From NCBI GenBank assembly GCA_040881945.1, contig JBBECF010000061.1:1-6129 (forward strand): 6,129 nt of DNA, given 5' to 3'. Position 1 is the stretch's first letter; each line of letters opens with the position of its first letter. The translations under genes and the position numbers were made by a program. Under the pieces are notes generated by a model. The model had not been told where the DNA came from. It saw only the letters and a program-made list of their open reading frames with translations, and did not search any database. Source of the stretch: JBBECF01 sp040881945 (GTDB lineage Bacteria; Pseudomonadota; Alphaproteobacteria; Dongiales; Dongiaceae). Positions 1-5,104 of this stretch are shown here, in pieces.

Positions 1-50
1 CGTACAACGGTTTTCGAGACCGCCCCGTTCGACCGCTCCGGCACCCCTCC
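1..50 (-). tRNA. tRNA-Ser(CGA), 5' part, cut by window edge
   Basis: Read on the minus strand from base 50 to base 1, this is the 5' half of a serine tRNA that decodes UCG. The acceptor strand GGAGGGG (50-44) is followed by TG. The D arm comes next, with stem CCG/CGG around a loop containing AGCGGTCGAA. The anticodon arm has stem GCGGT/ACCGT (23-19 and 11-7) and loop CTCGAAA, which gives anticodon CGA at 16-14. TGTACG then begins the long variable arm typical of tRNA-Ser. The T arm and 3' acceptor strand lie to the left of the window. The gene is divergent from rplU. I could not recognise its promoter in the GC-rich bases just upstream (51-165). Confidence 0.9.
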
Positions 51-165
51 GTCGGCCGCGCCCCCAAGGGCGGGCCCAAGAACGCGGCGGGCGCGACCGT
101 AGCCGAAGGGCTGGGCGGCGGCAAGAGCGGCCGCCCTCGCCGCGGGCCGAACCGCGCAAAAGGCG

Positions 166-193
166 TTGACAGGCCGGGGCCCCCGGCTATAGT
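166..193 (+). promoter_or_regulatory. sigma-70-type promoter of the rplU-rpmA operon
   Basis: A perfect -35 box TTGACA (166-171) and a -10 box TATAGT (188-193) are separated by 16 bp, in a region otherwise almost without AT-rich stretches. Transcription would start near base 200, leaving a leader of about 74 nt before the rplU ATG at 274. The spacer contains a perfect dyad, GCCGGGG (173-179) and CCCCGGC (181-187), which nearly fills the gap between the two boxes. The promoter call is an inference from motif quality and position. Any regulator acting on the dyad is unknown. Confidence 0.75.
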
Positions 194-273
194 GCCGGCC
201 GCTCACCTGGGCCGGTCTCGCAAACCTTGAGTCTGCGGCCCCGTTTTCAATATTCACGAGCCCTTCGCAGCAA

Positions 274-780
274 ATGTTCGCAGTCATCAGAACCGGCGGC
301 AAGCAATACAGGGTCGCCAAGGACGACGTGATCGCCGTCGAGCGCCTGCCGGCCGAGGCCGGCGAGGTGGTCGCGCTCGACCAGGTGCTGATGCTCGGCG
401 AGGGCGCCGCCGCCACCGTCGGCAGGCCGCTGGTCGCCGGCGCCTGCGTCGCCGCCACCGTGGTCGAGCAGACGCGCGGCGACAAGATCATCGTGTTCAA
501 GAAGAAGCGCCGGCAGAACTACCGCCGCAAGAAGGGCCATCGCCAGGATTTGACGGTGTTGCGCATCACCGACATCCTGACCGAGGGCCGCCGGCCGGAA
601 CCGGCGACGGCAAAGCCGAAGGCGGCGGCGAAGCCGGAAGCGGCGGCGGAGAAGCCGGCCAGGAAGGCCAAGAAGACGGCGCCGAAGACGACGAAGAGGA
701 AGGCGGCGCCCAAGAAGGCCGCGCCCAAGGCGGCGGCGAAGAAGGCGGCGCCCCGGACGACCCGGAAACCGAGGGAGTAG
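274..780 (+). CDS. rplU: 50S ribosomal protein L21 with Ala/Lys-rich C-terminal tail
   Basis: L21 binds 23S rRNA in the large ribosomal subunit. Residues 1-105 are the conserved fold: the start MFAVIRTGGKQYRV is diagnostic, and FKKKRRQNYRRKKGHRQ (75-91) matches the L21 signature, followed by LTVLRITDI. The protein has 168 residues against about 103 in E. coli. The extra residues 106-168 form a low-complexity tail rich in Ala, Lys and Pro with repeats such as KKAAPKAAAKKAAP, resembling histone H1-like or AlgP-like tails. Such extensions are known on alphaproteobacterial L21. The ATG at 274 is chosen because it gives the canonical N-terminus, although no strong ribosome binding site precedes it. 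It is the first gene after the promoter at 166-193, and rpmA follows after 8 bases, so the two are co-transcribed. Confidence 0.96.
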   Translation: MFAVIRTGGKQYRVAKDDVIAVERLPAEAGEVVALDQVLMLGEGAAATVGRPLVAGACVAATVVEQTRGDKIIVFKKKRRQNYRRKKGHRQDLTVLRITDILTEGRRPEPATAKPKAAAKPEAAAEKPARKAKKTAPKTTKRKAAPKKAAPKAAAKKAAPRTTRKPRE

Positions 781-788
781 GGTTCGAG

Positions 789-1049
789 ATGGCCCATAAG
801 AAGGCAGGCGGCAGCTCGCGGAACGGGCGCGACTCGGCCGGTCGGCGGCTGGGCGTGAAGAAGTTCGGCGGCGAGGCCGTCATCCCCGGCAACATCATCA
901 TCCGCCAGCGCGGCACCAAGTTCCACCCGGGCGACAACGTCGGCCTCGGCAAGGACCACACGATCTTCGCCAAGACCGGCGGTCAGGTGCGTTTCCGCCG
1001 CACCGCCGGCGGCCGCACCTTCGTGTCGGTGGTGGCGCCGCAGGCCTAG
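789..1049 (+). CDS. rpmA: 50S ribosomal protein L27
   Basis: L27 lies next to the peptidyl transferase centre of the large subunit, where its N-terminus reaches tRNA. The 86-residue product is the usual family length. It starts MAHKKAGGSSRNGRDS, which matches the canonical N-terminus, and continues with the conserved LGVKKFGG, IIRQRGTKFHPG and GKDHTIFAK segments. There is no cleavable N-terminal extension of the kind seen in Firmicutes. It begins 8 bases after the rplU stop. A GGAG (774-777) that overlaps the end of rplU is a plausible ribosome binding site, which fits translational coupling of the two proteins. The TAG stop (1047-1049) touches the first of several hairpins. Confidence 0.98.
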   Translation: MAHKKAGGSSRNGRDSAGRRLGVKKFGGEAVIPGNIIIRQRGTKFHPGDNVGLGKDHTIFAKTGGQVRFRRTAGGRTFVSVVAPQA

Positions 1050-1082
1050 GCGGTCCCGACCGCCGGCCAGGACCGTTGGCCG
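1049..1082 (+). promoter_or_regulatory. two adjacent hairpins between rpmA and obg
   Basis: Directly after the rpmA stop the RNA can form GGCGGT/ACCGCC (1049-1054 with 1059-1064, loop CCCG). Beside it, sharing base 1064, is CGGCCA/TGGCCG (1064-1069 with 1077-1082, 7-nt loop). Neither is followed by a T run, so they are not terminators on their own. They could protect the 3' end of the rplU-rpmA message or take part in control of obg. GGCGGTCCC recurs at 1124-1132, just upstream of the obg start, so the ACCGCC arm has two possible partners. Function is inferred only from the pairing. Confidence 0.4.
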
Positions 1083-1089
1083 CATCTCG

Positions 1090-1121
1090 GGGGAATGGCG
1101 CGCCATTCCCCTTTCGATTTT
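1090..1121 (+). terminator. palindrome plus T-rich run, possible partial terminator before obg
   Basis: The arms GGGGAATGG (1090-1098) and CCATTCCCC (1103-1111) pair perfectly around a CGCG loop. They are followed at once by TTTCGATTTT (1112-1121). This has the form of an intrinsic terminator, with a 9-bp stem and a T-rich, interrupted tail. Lying between the abundant ribosomal protein genes and obg, it could reduce read-through into obg-proBA and so set lower expression for them. The broken T run suggests incomplete termination. I see no clear separate promoter for obg in this gap. Confidence 0.6.
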
Positions 1122-1139
1122 CCGGCGGTCCCCACAGCC

Positions 1140-2180
1140 ATGAAGTTCCTCGACCAGGCCAAGATCCAGATCCGCAGCGGCGACGGCGGCGCCGGTTGCG
1201 TCGGATTCCGGCGCGAGAAATTCATCGAGTTCGGCGGCCCGGACGGCGGCGACGGCGGCCGGGGCGGCGACGTGACCGTCGAGGCCGCGGCCAATCTCAA
1301 CACCCTCATCGACTACCGCTACCGCCAGCACTTCAAGGCCGGTCGCGGGCAGCACGGCATGGGCCGCAACCGCACCGGCGCCGCCGGCCGGAGCATCGTC
1401 CTCAAGGTCCCGGTCGGCACCGAGATCCTGGACGAGGACCGCGAGACCGTGCTCGCCGACCTGACGCGCGTCGGCGAGCGCGTCGTGCTGGCGCGCGGCG
1501 GCGCCGGCGGGCGCGGCAACGCCCAGTTCAAGTCGTCGACGAACCAGGCGCCGCGCTACGCCGAGCCGGGCCGGCCGGGCGAGGAGCGGCTGCTCTGGCT
1601 GCGCCTGAAGCTGATCGCCGACGTCGGCCTGGTCGGGCTGCCGAACGCCGGCAAGTCGACGTTGCTCGCCGCCGTCAGCCGGGCGCGGCCGAAGATCGCC
1701 GACTACCCCTTCACCACCCTGCACCCGCATCTCGGCGTCGCCCGGCTCGGCGAAGCCGAGCTGGTGATCGCCGACATCCCCGGGCTGATCGAGGGGGCGC
1801 ATGAAGGCGCCGGGCTCGGCGACCGTTTCCTCGGCCATGTCGAGCGCTGCCGCGCGCTGGTGCATCTGGTCGACGGTACGCTCGATGACGTCGCCGCCGC
1901 CTACCGCACCGTGCGCGCCGAGCTCGCCGCCTATGGCGCGGTGCTGACGGAGAAGCCGGAGATCGTCGCGCTCAACAAATGCGACGCGCTGGACGCCGAG
2001 GAGATCGCCGAGAAGAGCGCGGCGCTCGCCGCCGCCGCCGGCCGGCCGGCGCTGGCGATCTCGGCCGCCGGCGGCGCCGGCCTCGGCGAGCTGCTCGCCG
2101 CGCTGTTCGCCGCGGCGCAGGCGGCGGAAGCGGCGGAGACGGCGGCGGCGCCGGCCGCCGCCTGGGGCGGGCCGTCGTGA
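1140..2180 (+). CDS. obgE: Obg family GTPase (CgtA/ObgE), ribosome assembly
   Basis: Obg GTPases associate with the 50S subunit, act late in its maturation, and link growth to nucleotide status. The product has 346 residues, normal for alphaproteobacteria. Residues 1-158 are the glycine-rich Obg fold, starting MKFLDQAKIQIRSGDGGAG. The G domain follows, with G1 GLPNAGKS (166-173), switch threonines in FTTL (191-194), G3 DIPG (212-215), G4 NKCD (279-282) and G5 SAAG (308-311). The last ~25 residues are an Ala-rich tail. The start at 1140 is preferred because it gives the canonical N-terminus. The in-frame ATG at 1095 sits inside the terminator-like palindrome and would add 15 unconserved residues. 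No strong Shine-Dalgarno is visible. The stop overlaps the proB GTG by 4 bases. Confidence 0.96.
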   Translation: MKFLDQAKIQIRSGDGGAGCVGFRREKFIEFGGPDGGDGGRGGDVTVEAAANLNTLIDYRYRQHFKAGRGQHGMGRNRTGAAGRSIVLKVPVGTEILDEDRETVLADLTRVGERVVLARGGAGGRGNAQFKSSTNQAPRYAEPGRPGEERLLWLRLKLIADVGLVGLPNAGKSTLLAAVSRARPKIADYPFTTLHPHLGVARLGEAELVIADIPGLIEGAHEGAGLGDRFLGHVERCRALVHLVDGTLDDVAAAYRTVRAELAAYGAVLTEKPEIVALNKCDALDAEEIAEKSAALAAAAGRPALAISAAGGAGLGELLAALFAAAQAAEAAETAAAPAAAWGGPS

Positions 2181-3304
2181 GCGCGGCCAAGGGGCTGGCG
2201 GCGGCGCGCCGGCTGGTCGTCAAGATCGGCTCGGTGCTGCTGGTCGACGAGGCGACCGGCGCGATCCGCCGGCCGTGGCTCGACGCGCTCGCCGACGACG
2301 TGGCGGCGGCGCGGGCGCGCGGCCAGGAAGTGGTGCTGGTCTCGTCGGGGGCGATCGCCGTCGGACGCCGCCACCTCGGCCTCGTCGGCCGCGACCTCAG
2401 GCTCGAGGAGAAGCAAGCGGCGGCGGCGACCGGGCAGATCCGCCTCGCCCACGCCTATCAGGAGACGCTGGCCCGCCACGGCATCACGGTGGCGCAGGTT
2501 CTGCTCACCCTCGACGACACCGAGGAACGGCGCCGGCACCTGAACGCGCGCAGCACGCTGGCCACGCTGCTCCGGCTCGGCACCGTGCCGGTGATCAACG
2601 AAAACGATACCGTCGCCACGGCCGAGATCCGCTTCGGCGACAACGACCGCCTGGCCGCCCGCGTCGCCGCCATGATCAGCGCCGACGCGCTGGTGCTCTT
2701 GTCCGACATCGACGGCTTCTACAGCGCCGACCCGCGGCGCGACCCGGCGGCGCGGTTGATCCCCGAGATCGCCGAGATCACGGCCGAGATCGAGGCGATG
2801 GCCGGCGAGGCGCCGCCCGGCTACAGCTCCGGCGGCATGGTGACCAAGCTGGCGGCGGCGCGCATCGCCATGGCGGCCGGCTGCCGCATGGCGATCGCCG
2901 ACGGGCGGCGGCTGCACCCGCTGGCGGCGATCGAGGCGGGCGGCCCGTGCACGTGGTTCCTGCCGTCGGCGGGGCCCCGAACCGCGCGCAAGCAGTGGAT
3001 CGCCGGGGCCTTGAAGCCGGTCGGCGCGCTCGCCGTGGACGACGGCGCGTTGCAGGCGCTCGTCGCCGGCAAGAGCCTGCTGCCGGCCGGCGTCACCCGC
3101 GTCGATGGCGAGTTCGAGCGCGGCGACGCCGTGCGCGTCCTCGGGCCGGACGGGCGCGAGGCGGCGCGGGGCTTGAGCGCCTATTCGGCGGCCGACGCGC
3201 GCCGTATCAAGGGCCACAAAAGCCGTGAAATCGAGGCCCTACTCGGCTACCGTGGCCGCGACGAGATGATCCACCGCGACGATCTGGTGCTGACGATCCC
3301 GTGA
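2177..3304 (+). CDS. proB: glutamate 5-kinase (proline biosynthesis, step 1)
   Basis: This enzyme phosphorylates L-glutamate with ATP to gamma-glutamyl phosphate, the first and usually proline-inhibited step of proline synthesis in the cytosol. The product has 375 residues (E. coli 367). An amino-acid kinase domain (about 12-260) carries VVKIGS (14-19), SSGAIAVG (56-63), the substrate-site NENDT (141-145), FGDND (153-157), SDIDGFYSADPR (176-187) and GGMVTK (219-224). A C-terminal PUA domain (about 278-365) contains RRIKGHKSREIEALLGY. The GTG at 2177 is chosen because it overlaps the obg stop as GTGA and leaves only a short leader before the conserved kinase strand. The same frame stays open further upstream, but only as a shadow of obg. 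The weak GGGGCGGG upstream suggests dependence on coupling to obg translation. Confidence 0.95.
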   Translation: MSAAKGLAAARRLVVKIGSVLLVDEATGAIRRPWLDALADDVAAARARGQEVVLVSSGAIAVGRRHLGLVGRDLRLEEKQAAAATGQIRLAHAYQETLARHGITVAQVLLTLDDTEERRRHLNARSTLATLLRLGTVPVINENDTVATAEIRFGDNDRLAARVAAMISADALVLLSDIDGFYSADPRRDPAARLIPEIAEITAEIEAMAGEAPPGYSSGGMVTKLAAARIAMAAGCRMAIADGRRLHPLAAIEAGGPCTWFLPSAGPRTARKQWIAGALKPVGALAVDDGALQALVAGKSLLPAGVTRVDGEFERGDAVRVLGPDGREAARGLSAYSAADARRIKGHKSREIEALLGYRGRDEMIHRDDLVLTIP

Positions 3305-4596
3305 CCACGACGCCGTCCCTGGCCGCCGAGGCGGCGACCGCGAACGATGTTGGTTCCGCGATGCGGGCGATCGGCGCCGCCGCGCGCGAGGCCGCCGCCG
3401 TTCTGGCCCAGGCCGCGCCGGCGGCCAAGACCGCGGCGCTCCGGGCCGCCGCGGCGGCGCTGCGCGAGGACGCGGGCAAGATTCTCGCCGCCAACGCCGC
3501 CGACATGGCGGCGGCGGAACGGGGCGGCCTGACGCCGGCCCTGCTCGACCGCCTGAAGCTGAACCCGGAGCGCGTCGAGGCGATGGCGCGGGGCGTCGCG
3601 GACGTCGCCGCCCTGCCCGACCCGATCGGCACCGTTCTGGCCGAATGGACGCGGCCGAACGGCCTTGTCATCCAGCGCGTCCGGGTGCCGCTCGGCGTCG
3701 TCGGCATCATTTACGAATCGCGGCCGAACGTCACGGCCGACGCCGGCGCGCTCTGCCTCAAGGCCGGCAACGCGGCGATCCTGCGCGGCGGCTCGGAGAG
3801 CTTCCAGTCCTCGGGCGCGATCCACGCCGGCCTGCAACGCGGGGTGGCGGCGGCCGGGCTGCCGGCGGCGGCGATCCAGCGCGTGCCGACCCGCGACCGC
3901 GCCGCGGTCGGCGCCATGCTGGCGATGAGCGGGTTCATCGACGTGATCGTGCCGCGCGGCGGGCGCGGGCTGATCGAGCGGGTGCTGGCCGAGAGCCGCA
4001 TCCCGGTGATCGCCCATCTCGAGGGCCTGTGCCACACCTATGTGGACGGCGCCGCCGACCCGGCGATGGCGCGGCGCATCGTGCTCAACGCCAAGATGCG
4101 CCGCACCGGCGTCTGCGGCGCGACCGAGACGCTGCTCGTGGACCGGCGGGCGGCGGGCCTGCTGCCGGCGCTGGTCGGCGATCTGATCGCGGCCGGCTGC
4201 GAGGTGCGCGGCGACGCCGCGACCCGCGCCGTCGATCCGCGCGTCAAGCCCGCGAGCGAGCGCGATTGGGACACCGAATACCTGGACGCCATCATCGCGG
4301 TGAAGGTCGTGGATGGGGTCGGCGAGGCGATCCGTCACATCGCCCGCCACGGCACGCGCCACACCGAGGCGATCGTGACCGAGGACGAGGCCGCGGCCGA
4401 GCGGTTCCTCGGCGAGGTCGACGCCAGCATCGTCATGGTCAACGCCTCGACCCAGTTCGCCGACGGCGCCGAGTTCGGCATGGGCGCCGAGATCGGGATT
4501 TCGACCGGCAAGCTGCCGCCGCGCGGCCCCGTCGGCGCCGAGCAGCTCACCAGCTACAAATACGTCGTGCGCGGCTCGGGCCAGGTGCGGCCGTGA
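3301..4596 (+). CDS. proA: glutamate-5-semialdehyde dehydrogenase (gamma-glutamyl phosphate reductase, proline step 2)
   Basis: ProA reduces the labile gamma-glutamyl phosphate made by ProB to glutamate-5-semialdehyde with NADPH. The semialdehyde cyclises and is reduced to proline. The 431-residue product (E. coli 417) belongs to the aldehyde dehydrogenase superfamily. Visible landmarks are RVPLGVVGIIYESRPNVT (128-145), LCLKAGNAAILRGG (151-164), the RGG of the nucleotide region (219-221), and the catalytic cysteine Cys272 in GVCGATETLL. NASTQFADGAEFGMGAE (381-397) and RGPVGAEQLTSYK (408-420) follow near the C-terminus. The GTG at 3301 overlaps the proB stop as GTGA. An ATG at 3361 is a possible alternative start, giving a product closer to E. 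coli length. Coupled expression with ProB fits channelling of the unstable intermediate. Its own TGA again reads GTGA, but no intact partner gene follows. Confidence 0.95.
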   Translation: MTTTPSLAAEAATANDVGSAMRAIGAAAREAAAVLAQAAPAAKTAALRAAAAALREDAGKILAANAADMAAAERGGLTPALLDRLKLNPERVEAMARGVADVAALPDPIGTVLAEWTRPNGLVIQRVRVPLGVVGIIYESRPNVTADAGALCLKAGNAAILRGGSESFQSSGAIHAGLQRGVAAAGLPAAAIQRVPTRDRAAVGAMLAMSGFIDVIVPRGGRGLIERVLAESRIPVIAHLEGLCHTYVDGAADPAMARRIVLNAKMRRTGVCGATETLLVDRRAAGLLPALVGDLIAAGCEVRGDAATRAVDPRVKPASERDWDTEYLDAIIAVKVVDGVGEAIRHIARHGTRHTEAIVTEDEAAAERFLGEVDASIVMVNASTQFADGAEFGMGAEIGISTGKLPPRGPVGAEQLTSYKYVVRGSGQVRP

Positions 4597-4637
4597 GGCC
4601 GGAGGCGGGGGCTCGCCGAATTCCGCCGTTCAACCCC

Positions 4638-4773
4638 ATGCACCCTGAAGAGTTTCAAGAATCGCGCGGAATGAGCAATTTCAGTTCGCGGGTGGCGCGT
4701 CCGTCACGATCGAGAAACACGGTCGAGCGGTCGCCGTCGTGCTGTCCGCAGAAGACTAAGAAGAGCCGCAGGC
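4638..4773 (+). pseudogene. Phd/YefM-like antitoxin N-terminal part, disrupted
   Basis: Phd/YefM antitoxins bind DNA through an N-terminal fold, repress their own operon and neutralise a partner toxin. In the frame starting at 4649 the translation VTIEKHGRAVAVVLSAED (4703-4756) is the typical Phd core strand region, in which a Tyr normally follows AED. Here the next codon is TAA (4757-4759). The probable start, MHPEEFQE from ATG 4638, lies in a different frame, which implies an indel around 4660-4690. After the TAA the same frame continues as EEPQA into the ORF at 4775. I read this as one ancestral antitoxin gene broken by a frameshift and a nonsense codon. The family call rests on pattern memory of Phd sequences, and the exact N-terminus is uncertain. 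Confidence 0.65.
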
Positions 4774-4774
4774 C

Positions 4775-4999
4775 ATGAAGCTCGAACGGTTGCGCGCCGC
4801 GGTCGATGTCGGCATCGACCAGCTCGCGCGCGGCGAAGGGATCGACTACGACAGGCAAGGCCTGCAAGAGTTGGGCGCGCGGATCAAGGCCGAAGGGCGC
4901 TTGCCTTCGCGAAGCCGGAGCGTCGCTCCCGCCTTCGCGAAGCCCGCTTCGGCGGGCGAAAGAAGGTCGGCGAAGCAAGGGAAGAAGACCGGTGCGTGA
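4775..4999 (+). CDS. C-terminal antitoxin fragment (Phd/ParD-like), probably a remnant
   Basis: This 74-residue open frame starts MKLERLRAAVDVGIDQLARG and continues with EGIDYDRQGLQELGARIKAEG. These 41 residues resemble the toxin-binding C-terminal helix and tail of Phd/ParD-type antitoxins. It lies exactly in frame with the Phd core upstream, separated only by the TAA at 4757, which supports a single broken gene. A purine-rich AAGAAGAG (4758-4765) would suit re-initiation at the ATG, so a short product could still be made. Residues 43-64 (SRSRSVAPAFAKPASAG region) are encoded by a palindromic repeat and are probably not ancestral. The stop overlaps the GTG of the ParE-like remnant as GTGA, the usual antitoxin-toxin arrangement. 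A fragment without its DNA-binding half is unlikely to autoregulate. Confidence 0.6.
   Translation: MKLERLRAAVDVGIDQLARGEGIDYDRQGLQELGARIKAEGRLPSRSRSVAPAFAKPASAGERRSAKQGKKTGA
4903..4966 (+). repeat. REP-like palindromic element inside the antitoxin frame
   Basis: Two exact copies of the 13-base GCCTTCGCGAAGC lie at 4903-4915 and 4931-4943. The inner CTTCGCGAAG of each is itself a perfect palindrome. Between them is a small hairpin GGAGC/GCTCC (4917-4921 with 4925-4929). After the second copy is GCCCGC-TTCG-GCGGGC (4942-4957), a 6-bp stem with a UUCG tetraloop closed by C-G, one of the most stable RNA hairpins. CCTTC (4932-4936) can also pair with GAAGG (4962-4966). This nested-dyad layout is typical of REP-like dispersed elements in GC-rich proteobacteria. 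That it is dispersed in this genome is an inference, since only one locus is visible. Confidence 0.6.
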
Positions 5000-5043
5000 T
5001 CTATCGGCTCTCCCCGGCCGCCGAACGCGACCCAAGCGACATC
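4996..5043 (+). pseudogene. ParE/RelE-superfamily toxin, N-terminal remnant
   Basis: From GTG 4996 the translation reads MIYRLSPAAERDPSDI, matching the start of ParE-type toxins, which commonly read IYRLSPAAxRDLxDIW. ParE poisons DNA gyrase and related RelE toxins cleave mRNA, so which activity the intact ancestor had cannot be told from 16 codons. After codon 16 the frame continues (PHGRLYIRHQ) but no longer resembles the toxin: the expected Trp-Tyr and helix are absent, and within about 60 bases the next gene begins. The 4-base GTGA overlap with the antitoxin stop is typical of such pairs. The toxin is therefore almost certainly dead, truncated when the restriction gene region was joined here. 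Confidence 0.6.
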
Positions 5044-5104
5044 CCGCACGGCCGCTTGTACATAAGACATCAGATCGACCGAACGCGCGTCCGCGAGGCA
5101 GCCC

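Noticed and set aside
1095..1139. Upstream ATG start for obg
   Set aside because: It lies within the terminator-like palindrome and adds 15 residues not found in Obg proteins, while MKFLDQ is the canonical start.
519..1865. 448-codon open frame on the minus strand
   Set aside because: It lies antisense to rplU, rpmA and obg, with a composition typical of the reverse frame of GC-rich genes and no recognisable family features.
1979..2176. N-terminal extension of proB by 66 codons
   Set aside because: The extension overlaps the obg G4-G5 region in another frame and is Arg-rich. The GTG at 2177 gives a normal ProB length and a GTGA coupling.
1931..3217. 428-codon open frame on the minus strand
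   Set aside because: Antisense shadow of obg and proB in high-GC DNA; rich in Arg, Ala and Gly with no motif.
3247..4362. 371-codon open frame on the minus strand
   Set aside because: Antisense shadow of proA; the plus strand has clear catalytic motifs across the same region.
4615..4643. Apparent NadD-like FNPMH motif in the frame after proA
   Set aside because: The preceding GxFGGS is absent, and MHPEEFQ fits the start of the Phd-like antitoxin better, so the match is probably chance.
5036..5064. Possible promoter for the restriction gene (GCGACA and TACATA, 17 bp apart)
   Set aside because: Matches are only 4/6 and 3/6. The stretch is locally AT-rich but does not stand out enough to annotate.
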